From NCBI GenBank assembly GCA_964356415.1, contig CAYHHK010000017.1, positions 1 through 44,807 on the forward strand: 44,807 nt of DNA. The letters run 5' to 3'. The position numbers and the translations under genes were made by a program. How positions within the stretch are numbered: position 1 is the first letter of the stretch; the number at the start of each line of letters is the position of its first letter. Shown here piece by piece: positions 1 through 8,704 of the stretch. A model generated the notes under the pieces. It was not told where the DNA came from. It made no database searches and saw only the letters and a list, made by a program, of their open reading frames with translations. The stretch is from JAPLDB01 sp964356415 (GTDB lineage: Bacteria; Bacteroidota; Bacteroidia; AKYH767-A; 2013-40CM-41-45).

Positions 1-3000
1 TGCTATAGTTCTGCACTGTAAGCGTTGCTGAACTATAAGTTGCTCCGCCATCGCTTGAACACAGATTGATTGGACCTGCAGGGGTAACGATTGGTGCGGC
101 AGGTGCAGCACTTTCAGTAATCACAACAACATCAGTATTTAAACAGCTATTCAAATCTGTACCATATACAGTATAAGTTCCGCCTGTTGTAACAGTAATA
201 AGATCTGTTGTTTCTGCAGTAGTCCATAAATAAGAACCTCCTGCTCCTGCTCCTGTTGCCTGCAAGTCAGATGTAGTTTGTCCTGTGCAAAGGTTACTGC
301 TACCAATTACTGTAATATCAACCGGGGGCAATGCATAAACAACGGCTGCAACTGTTGCAGAGTCCATGCAACCATTTGCATCAGTTACTATTGCTCTATA
401 GGTACCGCTTGCTGTAGCAGGTGCTGCCGGGATGGACGGGTTGGCTGAAGTAGAAAATACTGCGAGACTTGGTAATTTCCTCCAGATGTAACTCACCCCT
501 GTAGGCGCATTCGATTGAAGATCCAATGCTGCTGTTGTTTCGCAGAATGCTGCTGATGCTGTAGGAGCAACAACAGGAGAAGGATTCATGACAACTGTAA
601 CACTTGCATCAATGAATGAACCGCCTGCAAAAGTAATATGAACTGTATAAACACCTGCAGCATCCATTCCTGCATTTGGCAGAACAGGATCTTTTACTGA
701 AGAAGTAAATGCATTTGCAGCAGTGGTAGTCCAGCTATAGCTGAGACCGGTTGTAGGCGAAAACAATTGTAATTCGCTACCCTGACAAACCGGGCTATTA
801 CTTGTTGCATTAGGTGCTCCAATTTGAACTACCCAATCTTCTGTTTCTCCGTAGCCGTAAGCTAAGCAAGGAGTAAGAGAAGCTCCGGCATACCCTTCAG
901 CTACAATAATACGCATGGCAGTAAGACCCGGCGTTGCAGTAGCAGGAACTACAAAACTATTTGTAATGTTTCTCGGACCAATCAACGTTGTTGATTCTAC
1001 AAACACCTGTTCGCCTGCATCAGCAAATGAACCGTTTTGGTTATAGTCAATCCATACAGCAGTACCAAATGCATAGAAGGTTCCTGCATCACACTCATCT
1101 TCTACTATAGTAAATGGAACTGTAGTTCCAAGCAGCATAGTAGTGAGAGGTCCAAGTGTAGAGAAGTTAGAATATCGGTTTAGTAATGAACCAGGACCCG
1201 GTGCTACTGTTGAACATCCATTTGGTGCTGCACCGGCATAAATAGCAGGCGTTGATGCCCCATTTACAGTAATACTGTATATTTCCTCATCAGCTGCCTG
1301 TGTTGGCACTGAAGCACAATAGCAGTTGTAAAATGGAGTGGTAATCACCTGCAAAGGCGTAGTGTAGTTTGAACCTGAAAGACAGCCCACACTACAACGG
1401 TACCAGGTAGATTGTGATTGGGTAGTTGTATAAGCCGAATTTGTAGCTCCTGCTATCGGTGTATAAGTAATATTATCCGGTGATGACTCCCACTGGAATA
1501 AAGCACCCGGAGGAATATTTGAAGGAGTTAATGTAAAGAAGATTGCAGGACAAATATTATTACCTGTTGAAACAGTGCTCCCCGGATTAGAAACCGGCTC
1601 CGTCAAAGTTACTGATCCCGCTGAGTTACATCCGTAAGGATCTGTAACTGTTACGCCATAAAGTGTAGAAGTGGCACCAAGTGTAGCAACCGGATTAAAG
1701 ACATTGGTTGCGCTTAAGCCGGCACCTGTCCATGCATAAGTGAATGAGCCGCCACCGAGTATTTCAAGCACGTAATCTTCGTTTTCACTATACCATGCGC
1801 TTAAGTCAGAGCAAGCAGTTGCGGGATTAATAACATCGCCATAATTGGTAACTCTAATGCGGGTAGCACCCGGAGTAGCAGTAACAGGAATATTGATGGT
1901 AAAACTTGTCAAATTGTTTGCAGTGTTTAATCCATTGGCGGAAGCCACATTTTCACCAGCATCATTGAAATCACCGTCACGGTTAAAGTCTACCCATATA
2001 TGATAGTACGAGAGACCGCATGCACCACCTGCCTGAACACTGAGTGTAAATGATCCACCGAGTGATTGGGATACTATAGATGCAGGGAAGAAAGTGTTAC
2101 CTGTAGCCCAGGTTGACCCTGTTACATTATTGAAGTTAGTGGTACCTCCTGTAGTTGCAACACTCTGAATATAATCACAAGTGTTAACTCCTGCAAACAT
2201 GGTCGGACTGCAATATCCTCCCGGAGGTACAGAACCGCCTGAACCACCTGCAACTGAAGCAATCAACTGGCTGGTGTTACCTATGCAGGTAGTAGCAGGT
2301 GTTGCAGTAACTGAGTTGATAACAGGAACTACTCCTCCATTAACTGTTACAGTGCTTACATTGGTACAACCACCACCCACAGCTGTTACTGTGTAAACAG
2401 TAGTAGCTGAAGGAGTCACAGTAACGGACTGGCCGGACAGCGCACCCGGTTGCCATGTGAATGAAGTGTATGTTCCACCACCATCTGTAGTATTTAGGTT
2501 CGCAGTGTTGTTGTTGTTACCGCCTACGCCTGTGTTAGTACCGCCATAGCAAACAAATGCAACATCGCTGGTTACGGTAATGGCCGGAGGTGCAGTGTAG
2601 AAAGCAGTAACAGCAGCTCTTGGACCTGCGCATGTTCCGTTAAATTCTTCTACCCAAACGGTTACATCTGCATTAATAACACTCACATTTACTGAGGATA
2701 CCCCGTTTCCAAGTGAGTTACCACCTGAAGCTGCATCCCACCACTGCAATGTGCCGCCACCGCCTGTTGCGCTAACAGAAACTGTGCCTGCACCACAAAC
2801 GGTAGAACCGTTGGTTGGTGTTGGAGCAACAGGTGTAGGAGCTACTGCAACTGCAACTGTATTTGAACTCTGACAACCATGTGCCGGCTCAGTCAAAGTC
2901 ATTGTATAAATGGTATTGGCTGTTGGATTTCCGGTAGTGTTTGCCAATACTTCGTTACCAGGAGCTATTCCACCATTGAGGGCTGTATTTGCTGACCATA

Positions 3001-5113
3001 AGAAGCCCATTGCTTGTATTGGTGCAAAGTGCCATGCTTCGTTATCAGCAGCAACGGCTACGTTGTTGTGACCTGGTGCTGCAGTACCTAAAGTTCCTGT
3101 AAGGTTTTCGCAACCTATAGCACTTATATAGGTTGTTTGCATATGGGTAATATAGATATCCATTGAACCGTCTACTTCATTAACTACTAACTGTGCTGAA
3201 TAATAAGGAGTAGCAGAATAGTATTGATCATGGTTGTAATTAACGATAAATTTACGGTTACCAACACTGCCTTGTGTTTCGTATGAAATTTGTCCGGCAG
3301 TTGCATTCATATCCGCCCAGTGACCAAACCAGTTGTTTGTAGCAGTTGTAGTTGGTATATTTCCTGTTGGAGAATAGCCACCAAATACATAGTTACTGCT
3401 TCCAAATACAATAAATCCATTGGTATGAACTTGTACCTGTGAATAAACAGTTCCATAGAAATTGAAATTGAATCCTATTGAAGCAATTACAGTTCCTTCA
3501 TCACCTACCGGACCGGCATTAGCCAGTGTAGTAGTTTCAGGAGAAGGCATTGTAGCATAAGACAATGATGCTACTGAATACCCTGTTGGAGGTGCACTTG
3601 GTGCTACTGCGCTTAAGCTTGTAGGAGTGCCCGGGCATACTGTTAATGGAGATGCTGCAACGATTGGCGCAGTTGGCAACGGATAGATCGTTACCGCAGT
3701 AGCAACTGGGTTGCTCCAGCATTGTGAGGCGTTATCCCGTCCTCTTACATAATAGATACCATCGGCAGGTGCTGCGTACGGAGTGTTTGTACTTCCGTCA
3801 TCAGCTACGCTTGCAGTGGATGTACCAGTTGCATTTGTGCCTTGCCAGTAGTTGGTAGAAACACCCGCTACTCCGGCAGACGAAACCAGTGATACCGCAC
3901 CGCATGCCGGGTTACCGCCCGGTGCAGAAGTTGTAGGGTCAGCAGGACCAACAGGGAAATCAATAACTGTAATAGATGATGAGGCAGTTGACCATGTAAG
4001 GAAGGTATTATCCTGTGCCCTTACATAATAAGTACCGTTGGATAAAATGCTAAGGTCAGAACTTGTTGGCTGTGCCGTGCTGGTACCTGATGCAGATGAC
4101 TGCCAGTACCATGTAACACCTGATATTCCACTTGCACCAACTGTTAAAGTTCCGCCTCCAGCGCATGTTGGAACACCAACTTCAGTAGGTACAGGAGGAG
4201 TAGCCGGTGGTGCCAATACTGTAAAACCGTAATCTTCAGTTTCACCATAGCCTAAGATTCCGCATGGATCTGCAGGAACTCCGGTTCCATTGCCATAATA
4301 ATCTGCTCTTAAACGCATGCGGTGTGTACCCGGATTAGCGCTCATAGGAACCGTAAAGCTTTGGGTGTAAGTAGCAATTGTAGTACCTCCGAAAAGACCC
4401 GGAGTCGACCCATTTCCTAAAACCTGCTCACCTACGCCGGTAAATAATCCATCATCATTAAAATCTATCCAGCATTTCATGTACATACCATATCCATTGG
4501 TAGTAACGTCCATGGTAACAACAGCGCCTTGTATCTGTGAAGCAATTTGAGTAAGGCTGTAATTCTGGTAACTCGCTGTTCCTTCAACTGATGCCTGTGA
4601 AAAGTTAGATATACCCCCAGTAGTAACAACGTTGTTCATATACATCGAACAACAGAGATAATTTGTTGATTGCGGTGGGGTGCAATAACAGGCAATCGCG
4701 GCATTCTGACCAACTGCCACAGGCGTTGAAGCTGTGGTTCCACCACCAGAGCACGTTACATCACAATAGTAAGAAGTAGCAACTGACTGGGTCGTAGTAA
4801 GGGTAGAGTTGGTTGCACCTGCAACAGCTGAATATCCGGCACCTGCATCTGCATACCACTGGTAGCTGACACCTGTTCCCAAAGTAAGGTTTTGCATTGA
4901 CAAGGTAAAGTTAATACCGGCACAAACCGGGCTGGCTGTTGAAATGGTATTGCCCGGAGCCGGAACACCTGAACAAGCCGATGTTGCAGTAATATCTATC
5001 AACCAGTCTTCCACTTCTCCATAACTTGGATTTACGCAAGGTCCTGGTGAGGCAACTCCTTCAGAGGTGATGATGCGCATTCCGGTAAGACCAACAGATG
5101 CGGTTACAGGAAT
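1..5113 (-). CDS. Giant modular GEVED/Ig-like surface protein, main part (partial; continues left of window)
   Basis: Reverse-strand translation is open over the whole stretch without a stop, so this is the body of the gene that starts at 6203. It enters from the gap in the middle of a GEVED domain (GEVEDW at about 5003-5020). Then come an Ig-like domain (about 4965-4700), a complete GEVED domain ending GYGETEDYG (about 4700-4220), two short Ig-like repeats with a TYYVRAQDN / IYYVRGRDN core (about 4220-3640), a nidogen-like beta domain (FNFNFYG, NGFIVFG; about 3495-3000), further Ig/PKD-like repeats, a GEVED domain ending SENEDYV (about 2225-1760), an Ig-like repeat, a GEVED domain ending GYGETEDWV (about 1330-815) and more Ig-like repeats to the edge. 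It is rich in Thr, Ser, Gly and Ala. GEVED and Ig arrays are typical of very large T9SS-exported adhesins; the sorting domain would lie outside the window. Adhesion is inferred, not shown. Confidence 0.85.
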   Translation of the reverse strand, partial: MPVTASVGLTGMRIITSEGVASPGPCVNPSYGEVEDWLIDITATSACSGVPAPGNTISTASPVCAGINFTLSMQNLTLGTGVSYQWYADAGAGYSAVAGATNSTLTTTQSVATSYYCDVTCSGGGTTASTPVAVGQNAAIACYCTPPQSTNYLCCSMYMNNVVTTGGISNFSQASVEGTASYQNYSLTQIASQIQGAVVTMDVTTNGYGMYMKCWIDFNDDGLFTGVGEQVLGNGSTPGLFGGTTIATYTQSFTVPMSANPGTHRMRLRADYYGNGTGVPADPCGILGYGETEDYGFTVLAPPATPPVPTEVGVPTCAGGGTLTVGASGISGVTWYWQSSASGTSTAQPTSSDLSILSNGTYYVRAQDNTFLTWSTASSSITVIDFPVGPADPTTSAPGGNPACGAVSLVSSAGVAGVSTNYWQGTNATGTSTASVADDGSTNTPYAAPADGIYYVRGRDNASQCWSNPVATAVTIYPLPTAPIVAASPLTVCPGTPTSLSAVAPSAPPTGYSVASLSYATMPSPETTTLANAGPVGDEGTVIASIGFNFNFYGTVYSQVQVHTNGFIVFGSSNYVFGGYSPTGNIPTTTATNNWFGHWADMNATAGQISYETQGSVGNRKFIVNYNHDQYYSATPYYSAQLVVNEVDGSMDIYITHMQTTYISAIGCENLTGTLGTAAPGHNNVAVAADNEAWHFAPIQAMGFLWSANTALNGGIAPGNEVLANTTGNPTANTIYTMTLTEPAHGCQSSNTVAVAVAPTPVAPTPTNGSTVCGAGTVSVSATGGGGTLQWWDAASGGNSLGNGVSSVNVSVINADVTVWVEEFNGTCAGPRAAVTAFYTAPPAITVTSDVAFVCYGGTNTGVGGNNNNTANLNTTDGGGTYTSFTWQPGALSGQSVTVTPSATTVYTVTAVGGGCTNVSTVTVNGGVVPVINSVTATPATTCIGNTSQLIASVAGGSGGSVPPGGYCSPTMFAGVNTCDYIQSVATTGGTTNFNNVTGSTWATGNTFFPASIVSQSLGGSFTLSVQAGGACGLSYYHIWVDFNRDGDFNDAGENVASANGLNTANNLTSFTINIPVTATPGATRIRVTNYGDVINPATACSDLSAWYSENEDYVLEILGGGSFTYAWTGAGLSATNVFNPVATLGATSTLYGVTVTDPYGCNSAGSVTLTEPVSNPGSTVSTGNNICPAIFFTLTPSNIPPGALFQWESSPDNITYTPIAGATNSAYTTTQSQSTWYRCSVGCLSGSNYTTPLQVITTPFYNCYCASVPTQAADEEIYSITVNGASTPAIYAGAAPNGCSTVAPGPGSLLNRYSNFSTLGPLTTMLLGTTVPFTIVEDECDAGTFYAFGTAVWIDYNQNGSFADAGEQVFVESTTLIGPRNITNSFVVPATATPGLTAMRIIVAEGYAGASLTPCLAYGYGETEDWVVQIGAPNATSNSPVCQGSELQLFSPTTGLSYSWTTTAANAFTSSVKDPVLPNAGMDAAGVYTVHITFAGGSFIDASVTVVMNPSPVVAPTASAAFCETTAALDLQSNAPTGVSYIWRKLPSLAVFSTSANPSIPAAPATASGTYRAIVTDANGCMDSATVAAVVYALPPVDITVIGSSNLCTGQTTSDLQATGAGAGGSYLWTTAETTDLITVTTGGTYTVYGTDLNSCLNTDVVVITESAAPAAPIVTPAGPINLCSSDGGATYSSATLTVQNYS

Positions 5114-5213
5114 NNNNNNNNNNNNNNNNNNNNNNNNNNNNNNNNNNNNNNNNNNNNNNNNNNNNNNNNNNNNNNNNNNNNNNNNNNNNNNNNNNNNNNN
5201 NNNNNNNNNNNNN
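5114..5213. other. Assembly gap (100 N) inside the giant GEVED gene
   Basis: A run of exactly 100 N, the usual placeholder for a gap of unknown size. The left flank encodes the end of a GEVED domain and the right flank encodes the end of an Ig-like domain that in the next module is followed by GEVED. By comparison with the intact module downstream (about 4700-4220), roughly 110 residues (about 330 bp) are missing. The reading frames on the two sides agree only if the real gap is a multiple of three. Confidence 0.95.
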
Positions 5214-6203
5214 AAGGCAAGCAACGCCTGTAGTTAAACCGACTGCTACAGGAGTAGAAGAAGTAGTGCCATTACCTGAACAGGTAACATCGCAATAGTA
5301 AGAAGTTGCGACTGTTTGAGAAGTAGTGAGAGAAGAATTGGTAGCACCGCCTACAGCAGAATATCCTGCACCGGCATCGGCATACCATTGGTAAGTTACG
5401 CCCGATCCGGTGGTAAAGTTTTGCAGTGATAGTGTGAATGAAACACCGGAACAAGGTGCAGCATCTGTAGAAAGAGTATTACCCGGAGCCGGAACGCCTG
5501 AACAAGCAGCACCCGCAACATAAGTAAGCCGTATGTTAGGGCGAAGTGTACCACCATAAGAAGTTGAACTTAATGCTGTAGAACCAGATTGAGCCACATT
5601 GCTTGCCGTTCCAAGGGTACGAATTGTAGATAATCCTGTGGCATAAGCCCAATTAAAAGCACCACCGGCAAATGGACTTCCTGAAGGTGTAAGCGCCCAT
5701 CTTACATAAATTTCCAACGCTCCTCCTGTGTATAGATAAGGAGTAGTGAGTGAGATATCAAAAAACCCTAATGCAGCAGGAATGTTGCTACCGCTGTTGA
5801 AGGTTATTGTTCTTGTAAGCGTTGCGCCTGATGTGAGAGTTCCCCAGGTGGTTCCTGTTGTAAGTGCAGTATTGGATGTATTTTTCATCCATATTTCCAG
5901 CGAGCCTGAATTGGCACCGCTTAAAACAAATGCAGTAACAGCTCTTTGCCATGCTACATCGGTAATGTTGTTGCCCGCACCTATACCCGCAGCTGACATA
6001 TCTGCCGCTGTATATAAATATGCGTTCATGTTGTAATGAAAAGAGCTGGTTGCCGATGAACGGTAAATAGGTCCATAAAAATAACTTGTCGATACTCCGG
6101 TACCGATTACCGCTGTTTGTGCAAAGCTCTGTGTGGAGCTTGCGATAAGCAGCATCAGTGTGATGCCTCTCATCCACGTTTTAAAGTAATTGTTGTTTCT
6201 CAT
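5214..6203 (-). CDS. Giant modular GEVED/Ig-like surface protein, N-terminal part (same gene as 1-5113)
   Basis: Starts at ATG 6203 with a signal peptide (two short basic stretches, hydrophobic LMLLIASS core, cut near SFAQ, residue 29). Residues about 30-230 form a beta-rich domain I do not recognise. It is followed by an Ig-like domain (about 235-330) that is near-duplicated beyond the gap: both copies contain YQWYADAGAGYSAV and ATSYYCDVTCSG. The last complete codon before the N run is Leu, at an exact codon boundary (330 codons). Reading on through the Ns shifts frame and gives a false C-terminus ending near 5061, which is an artefact. No clear Shine-Dalgarno sequence precedes the ATG, as is usual in this phylum. 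The protein is predicted to be exported through Sec and then T9SS. Confidence 0.85.
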
Positions 6204-6280
6204 AATAGTTGAATTTAAGATTAGGAATTGTTTATTGAATTATTATTTTTTTGATTTTATTATTTTTCAGCCTGGAAGAT

Positions 6281-6313
6281 AAAAAAACTTCATGCGATGC
6301 AGCAATGAAGTTT
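6281..6313 (-). terminator. Hairpin with U-tract upstream of the giant gene
   Basis: On the minus strand a perfect 9-bp stem (AAACTTCAT / ATGAAGTTT) encloses an 11-nt loop and runs straight into T residues. It lies 78 bp upstream of the 6203 start codon on the same strand. It is therefore either a second terminator after the 6692-8374 gene or an attenuator in the leader of the giant gene. The sequence cannot decide between these. Confidence 0.5.
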
Positions 6314-6637
6314 CATGATGCCGCATATTTACAGATACAAATTCAATGATAAAGTTGACCATGAACCTTGTAATATTTTACTGAATCAGGAGTGAAACAC
6401 CTTTTATTTATTCTTATCTAATTGTAATCAGAAAGTAATAATTGCCTTATGTTATTACTGTTTAATACTGACTGTTAATTAATCCCTAAAATAAATATTC
6501 CGAAATATAGATGTGATTTTTGAAATGACAACACCATGTTGATAAATATTTGTATTTTTTTTGGCCAATGATGCTATTTTGTTGGTGAAAAACTGAAAGG
6601 TCGTAACACCGGAAACCAAATGCAATGGAATGATATC

Positions 6638-6666
6638 AAAAAAAAGAGCCTGCGGCAGCAGACTCT
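6638..6666 (-). terminator. Rho-independent terminator of the 6692-8374 gene
   Basis: Minus strand: AGAGTCTGC, loop TGCC, GCAGGCTCT, then a run of T. The stem is 9 bp with one G-U pair. It begins 26 bp past the stop codon at 6692, which is the expected position for an intrinsic terminator. Confidence 0.85.
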
Positions 6667-6691
6667 GATTATCTTATTCAAAAAATGAAAA

Positions 6692-8374
6692 TCAGTTGAT
6701 CATTAATCGTTTCATGGCAGACTCTCCGTTTGCAGTAATCGTCTTGCAGATATACAACCCATTGTTTAAATCAGCAACAGAAATTTCTACTATTAAAGCA
6801 TCCGGATTCACTCGGAGAACCACCTTACCGGTAAGGTCACATAACTCAACTGAACTGATTTTCTCAGAAGCGGAAACAACAATTTTGCTGGATGCCGGAT
6901 TCGGGTAAATAGAAATTTGTGGAGAAGAAGTTACCTCAGCAGACTCGTCCTGAGAAAGGCGCAGGCTTGCCCCTCCATCAAGGTCAACAACATTCACATA
7001 TTCAGATGCATGAGTGCTAAAAGCCCCCCATTCATTACGGAGCCAAAGTATGTCAAGTTTATATCCATCAAGCCCCATGTTTACGGAGCGGTAGTTATCA
7101 CCATTATCAGCTGTGAATGGCTGAGAGTTTATCAGTTTGAAAAGAAAACCAACCAATCCGAATTTTGCAAGGATCGGGCTGGAAAAATTACCTGCTGCAG
7201 TTGTACCGGTAATTGTACCACAAATATATACATTGTTGCTTGTGGCCACCTTTATATCCTCAATTGAAACTTTGGTAATAGAGGAATAAGCGTTTGATGG
7301 AAGGGGTAAATAAGAAGCAGAGGTGACAACTGCAAATAATCCATTCGTCTGAATTTTATGTACATAAGCTGTATTTGTGTTTGAGCATGCAGCGAAAATG
7401 TAATTGGTTGGTCCGTTTACAATGGTTCCGCCTACATCGGCAGCAGAAGCATGAAGGAATAATACTCCGGTCATTATGCCGCTGGTATTGTATTTCATTG
7501 CAAGCCCGTCAGTACCATTAGCAGCACTTGTATAGGTAGTTCCGATGACATAAATATAGCCGTCAGTTCCCAGAACCAGTTTGCTACCAAAATCATCCCC
7601 AGTAACAGAACCATGGTTAAATGTAGATTTCCATTTCAATAAACCGGAAGTTGAAACAGATGCAGTCATCGCCACCTTGCTACCGGAAACAATGCTATAT
7701 CCTGTCAAATAAAAGTTTTTGGAACTATTCACTGCAAGTGCGTTCACCACATCCAGATTGGTAGAAAAGGAATAGATAAGCGATGCAGTTGTACCGATAG
7801 TTGTTGCTTTCACCACCGAAAAAGTAGTATTTCCGTTGCCTGGATTTACTGATTGCACGAGAGCGATCGCAGTATTTCCAATTAACTTAAGATCAACCCC
7901 TGCATCATTATTCCCTGTAGAATATGATTTGGCCCAGTTTTTTACGAGGTTGTTTGAATAGTTTGCAATCACCACATCAAAATTTCCGGCTGCATTCAGA
8001 ATAGAGTATCCGACATAAACATTTCCTGATGCATCCAACTCAAGACCAAATCCGCTTTTGTTATCGTATCCGTTATTGATAAGTCCATTTACAGGAATAT
8101 AAGCCCAGGTAAGCAAATTACCCTGAAAATTATATTTATGAATTCGTACGGAGTATTGGGTTGTAGAAACATGATGACCCGCTGAATCATTATCAGAACT
8201 GTAATCTCCCAATACGAAGACGTTACTGTTTGCATCACTTACAACTTTTCTTCCTTCATTAGAAAAATTTGAACTGGTGGTTGTTTGATATTGCTTTGAC
8301 CAGTTCTCAGCAAACTGTGCAGATGCAGAAATGCAAACCAACGCGATAGAAATGATGAGATAGATTTTTTTCAT
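6692..8374 (-). CDS. T9SS-sorted secreted protein with SBBP-like beta-propeller repeats
   Basis: 560 residues. The start is set at ATG 8374 (MKKIYLIISIALVCISASAQ, a standard signal peptide). A longer frame to 8461 would add 29 residues in front of the signal peptide and is rejected. The middle (about 40-440) repeats a pattern of the type LGTDGYIYVIGTT...MKYNTSG, with alternating GNVYVGYS and NFYLTGYS strands. This is the SBBP-type propeller in which each blade is an aspartate/asparagine-rich beta strand pair. The last ~75 residues are a T9SS type A sorting domain (ISIYPNPASSKI, then LCDLTGKVV, then LNNGLYICKTI, ending KRLMIN). It is predicted to be exported and anchored on or released from the cell surface. 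Substrate unknown. A terminator follows at 6638-6666. Confidence 0.85.
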   Translation of the reverse strand: MKKIYLIISIALVCISASAQFAENWSKQYQTTTSSNFSNEGRKVVSDANSNVFVLGDYSSDNDSAGHHVSTTQYSVRIHKYNFQGNLLTWAYIPVNGLINNGYDNKSGFGLELDASGNVYVGYSILNAAGNFDVVIANYSNNLVKNWAKSYSTGNNDAGVDLKLIGNTAIALVQSVNPGNGNTTFSVVKATTIGTTASLIYSFSTNLDVVNALAVNSSKNFYLTGYSIVSGSKVAMTASVSTSGLLKWKSTFNHGSVTGDDFGSKLVLGTDGYIYVIGTTYTSAANGTDGLAMKYNTSGIMTGVLFLHASAADVGGTIVNGPTNYIFAACSNTNTAYVHKIQTNGLFAVVTSASYLPLPSNAYSSITKVSIEDIKVATSNNVYICGTITGTTAAGNFSSPILAKFGLVGFLFKLINSQPFTADNGDNYRSVNMGLDGYKLDILWLRNEWGAFSTHASEYVNVVDLDGGASLRLSQDESAEVTSSPQISIYPNPASSKIVVSASEKISSVELCDLTGKVVLRVNPDALIVEISVADLNNGLYICKTITANGESAMKRLMIN

Positions 8375-8704
8375 GACCTTGTAAATAATTATGTAATGAG
8401 TTGCTTTTAGAGCGTGTGAATGTAACACCAATAATATTATCCGCAAAATAATTATGACCAACCATTAAAATAATTTGGCGGGCCCGAATGAATAACCACG
8501 AAGCTCCGAAAGGAGTCCTTTGGACAGAGCGCTGCGGCATCAATTTGAATATAATTTTTTCGTCCCGTCCCGAAGTTTCGGGATTGGGATCGTGACGGGA
8601 TTAATTCGACTAAGGCTTTGCGCCACCGCACGCTGTCGCTGAAGCTTTAGCGTACGCGATTAGCGCGTGCTTTGCACATTTAATAACCAAGTCTCATTAA
8701 TAAA
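8375..8704. repeat. Intergenic GC-rich palindromic repeats (CCCGAAGTTTCGGG type)
   Basis: 330 bp between two minus-strand genes. Three palindromic units sit side by side at about 8500-8690: an imperfect hairpin TCCGAAAGG / CCTTTGGA near 8507-8526, the palindrome TCCCGAAGTTTCGGGA near 8567-8582 nested in CCCGTC...GACGGG, and CGCTGAAGCTTTAGCG near 8637-8652 inside further AGCG/CGCT arms. The composition is much more GC-rich than the surrounding intergenic DNA. The arrangement looks like dispersed intergenic repeats and not a gene. No U-tract follows on the minus strand, so a simple terminator role is not supported. Confidence 0.6.

Larger units (their letters stand above)
6204..6691. other. Intergenic region between two minus-strand secreted-protein genes
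   Basis: 488 bp of AT-rich sequence. It holds two minus-strand hairpin-plus-U-tract structures (6638-6666 and 6281-6313, listed separately). I could not pick out a convincing TAnnTTTG promoter box for the 6203 gene. No open frame with coding character was seen. Confidence 0.6.

Noticed and set aside
2181..2396. Small plus-strand frames opposite the giant gene
   Set aside because: They are Thr/Pro/Val-rich shadows of the repetitive minus-strand coding sequence.
5061..5213. C-terminal end of the giant protein near 5061
   Set aside because: This end arises from reading through the 100-N placeholder in a shifted frame; the true frame continues on the other side as a GEVED domain.
8560..8605. 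Rho-independent terminator for the 8705-10510 gene
   Set aside because: The palindrome is strong, but no U-tract follows on the minus strand, and it lies more than 100 bp past the stop among other palindromes.
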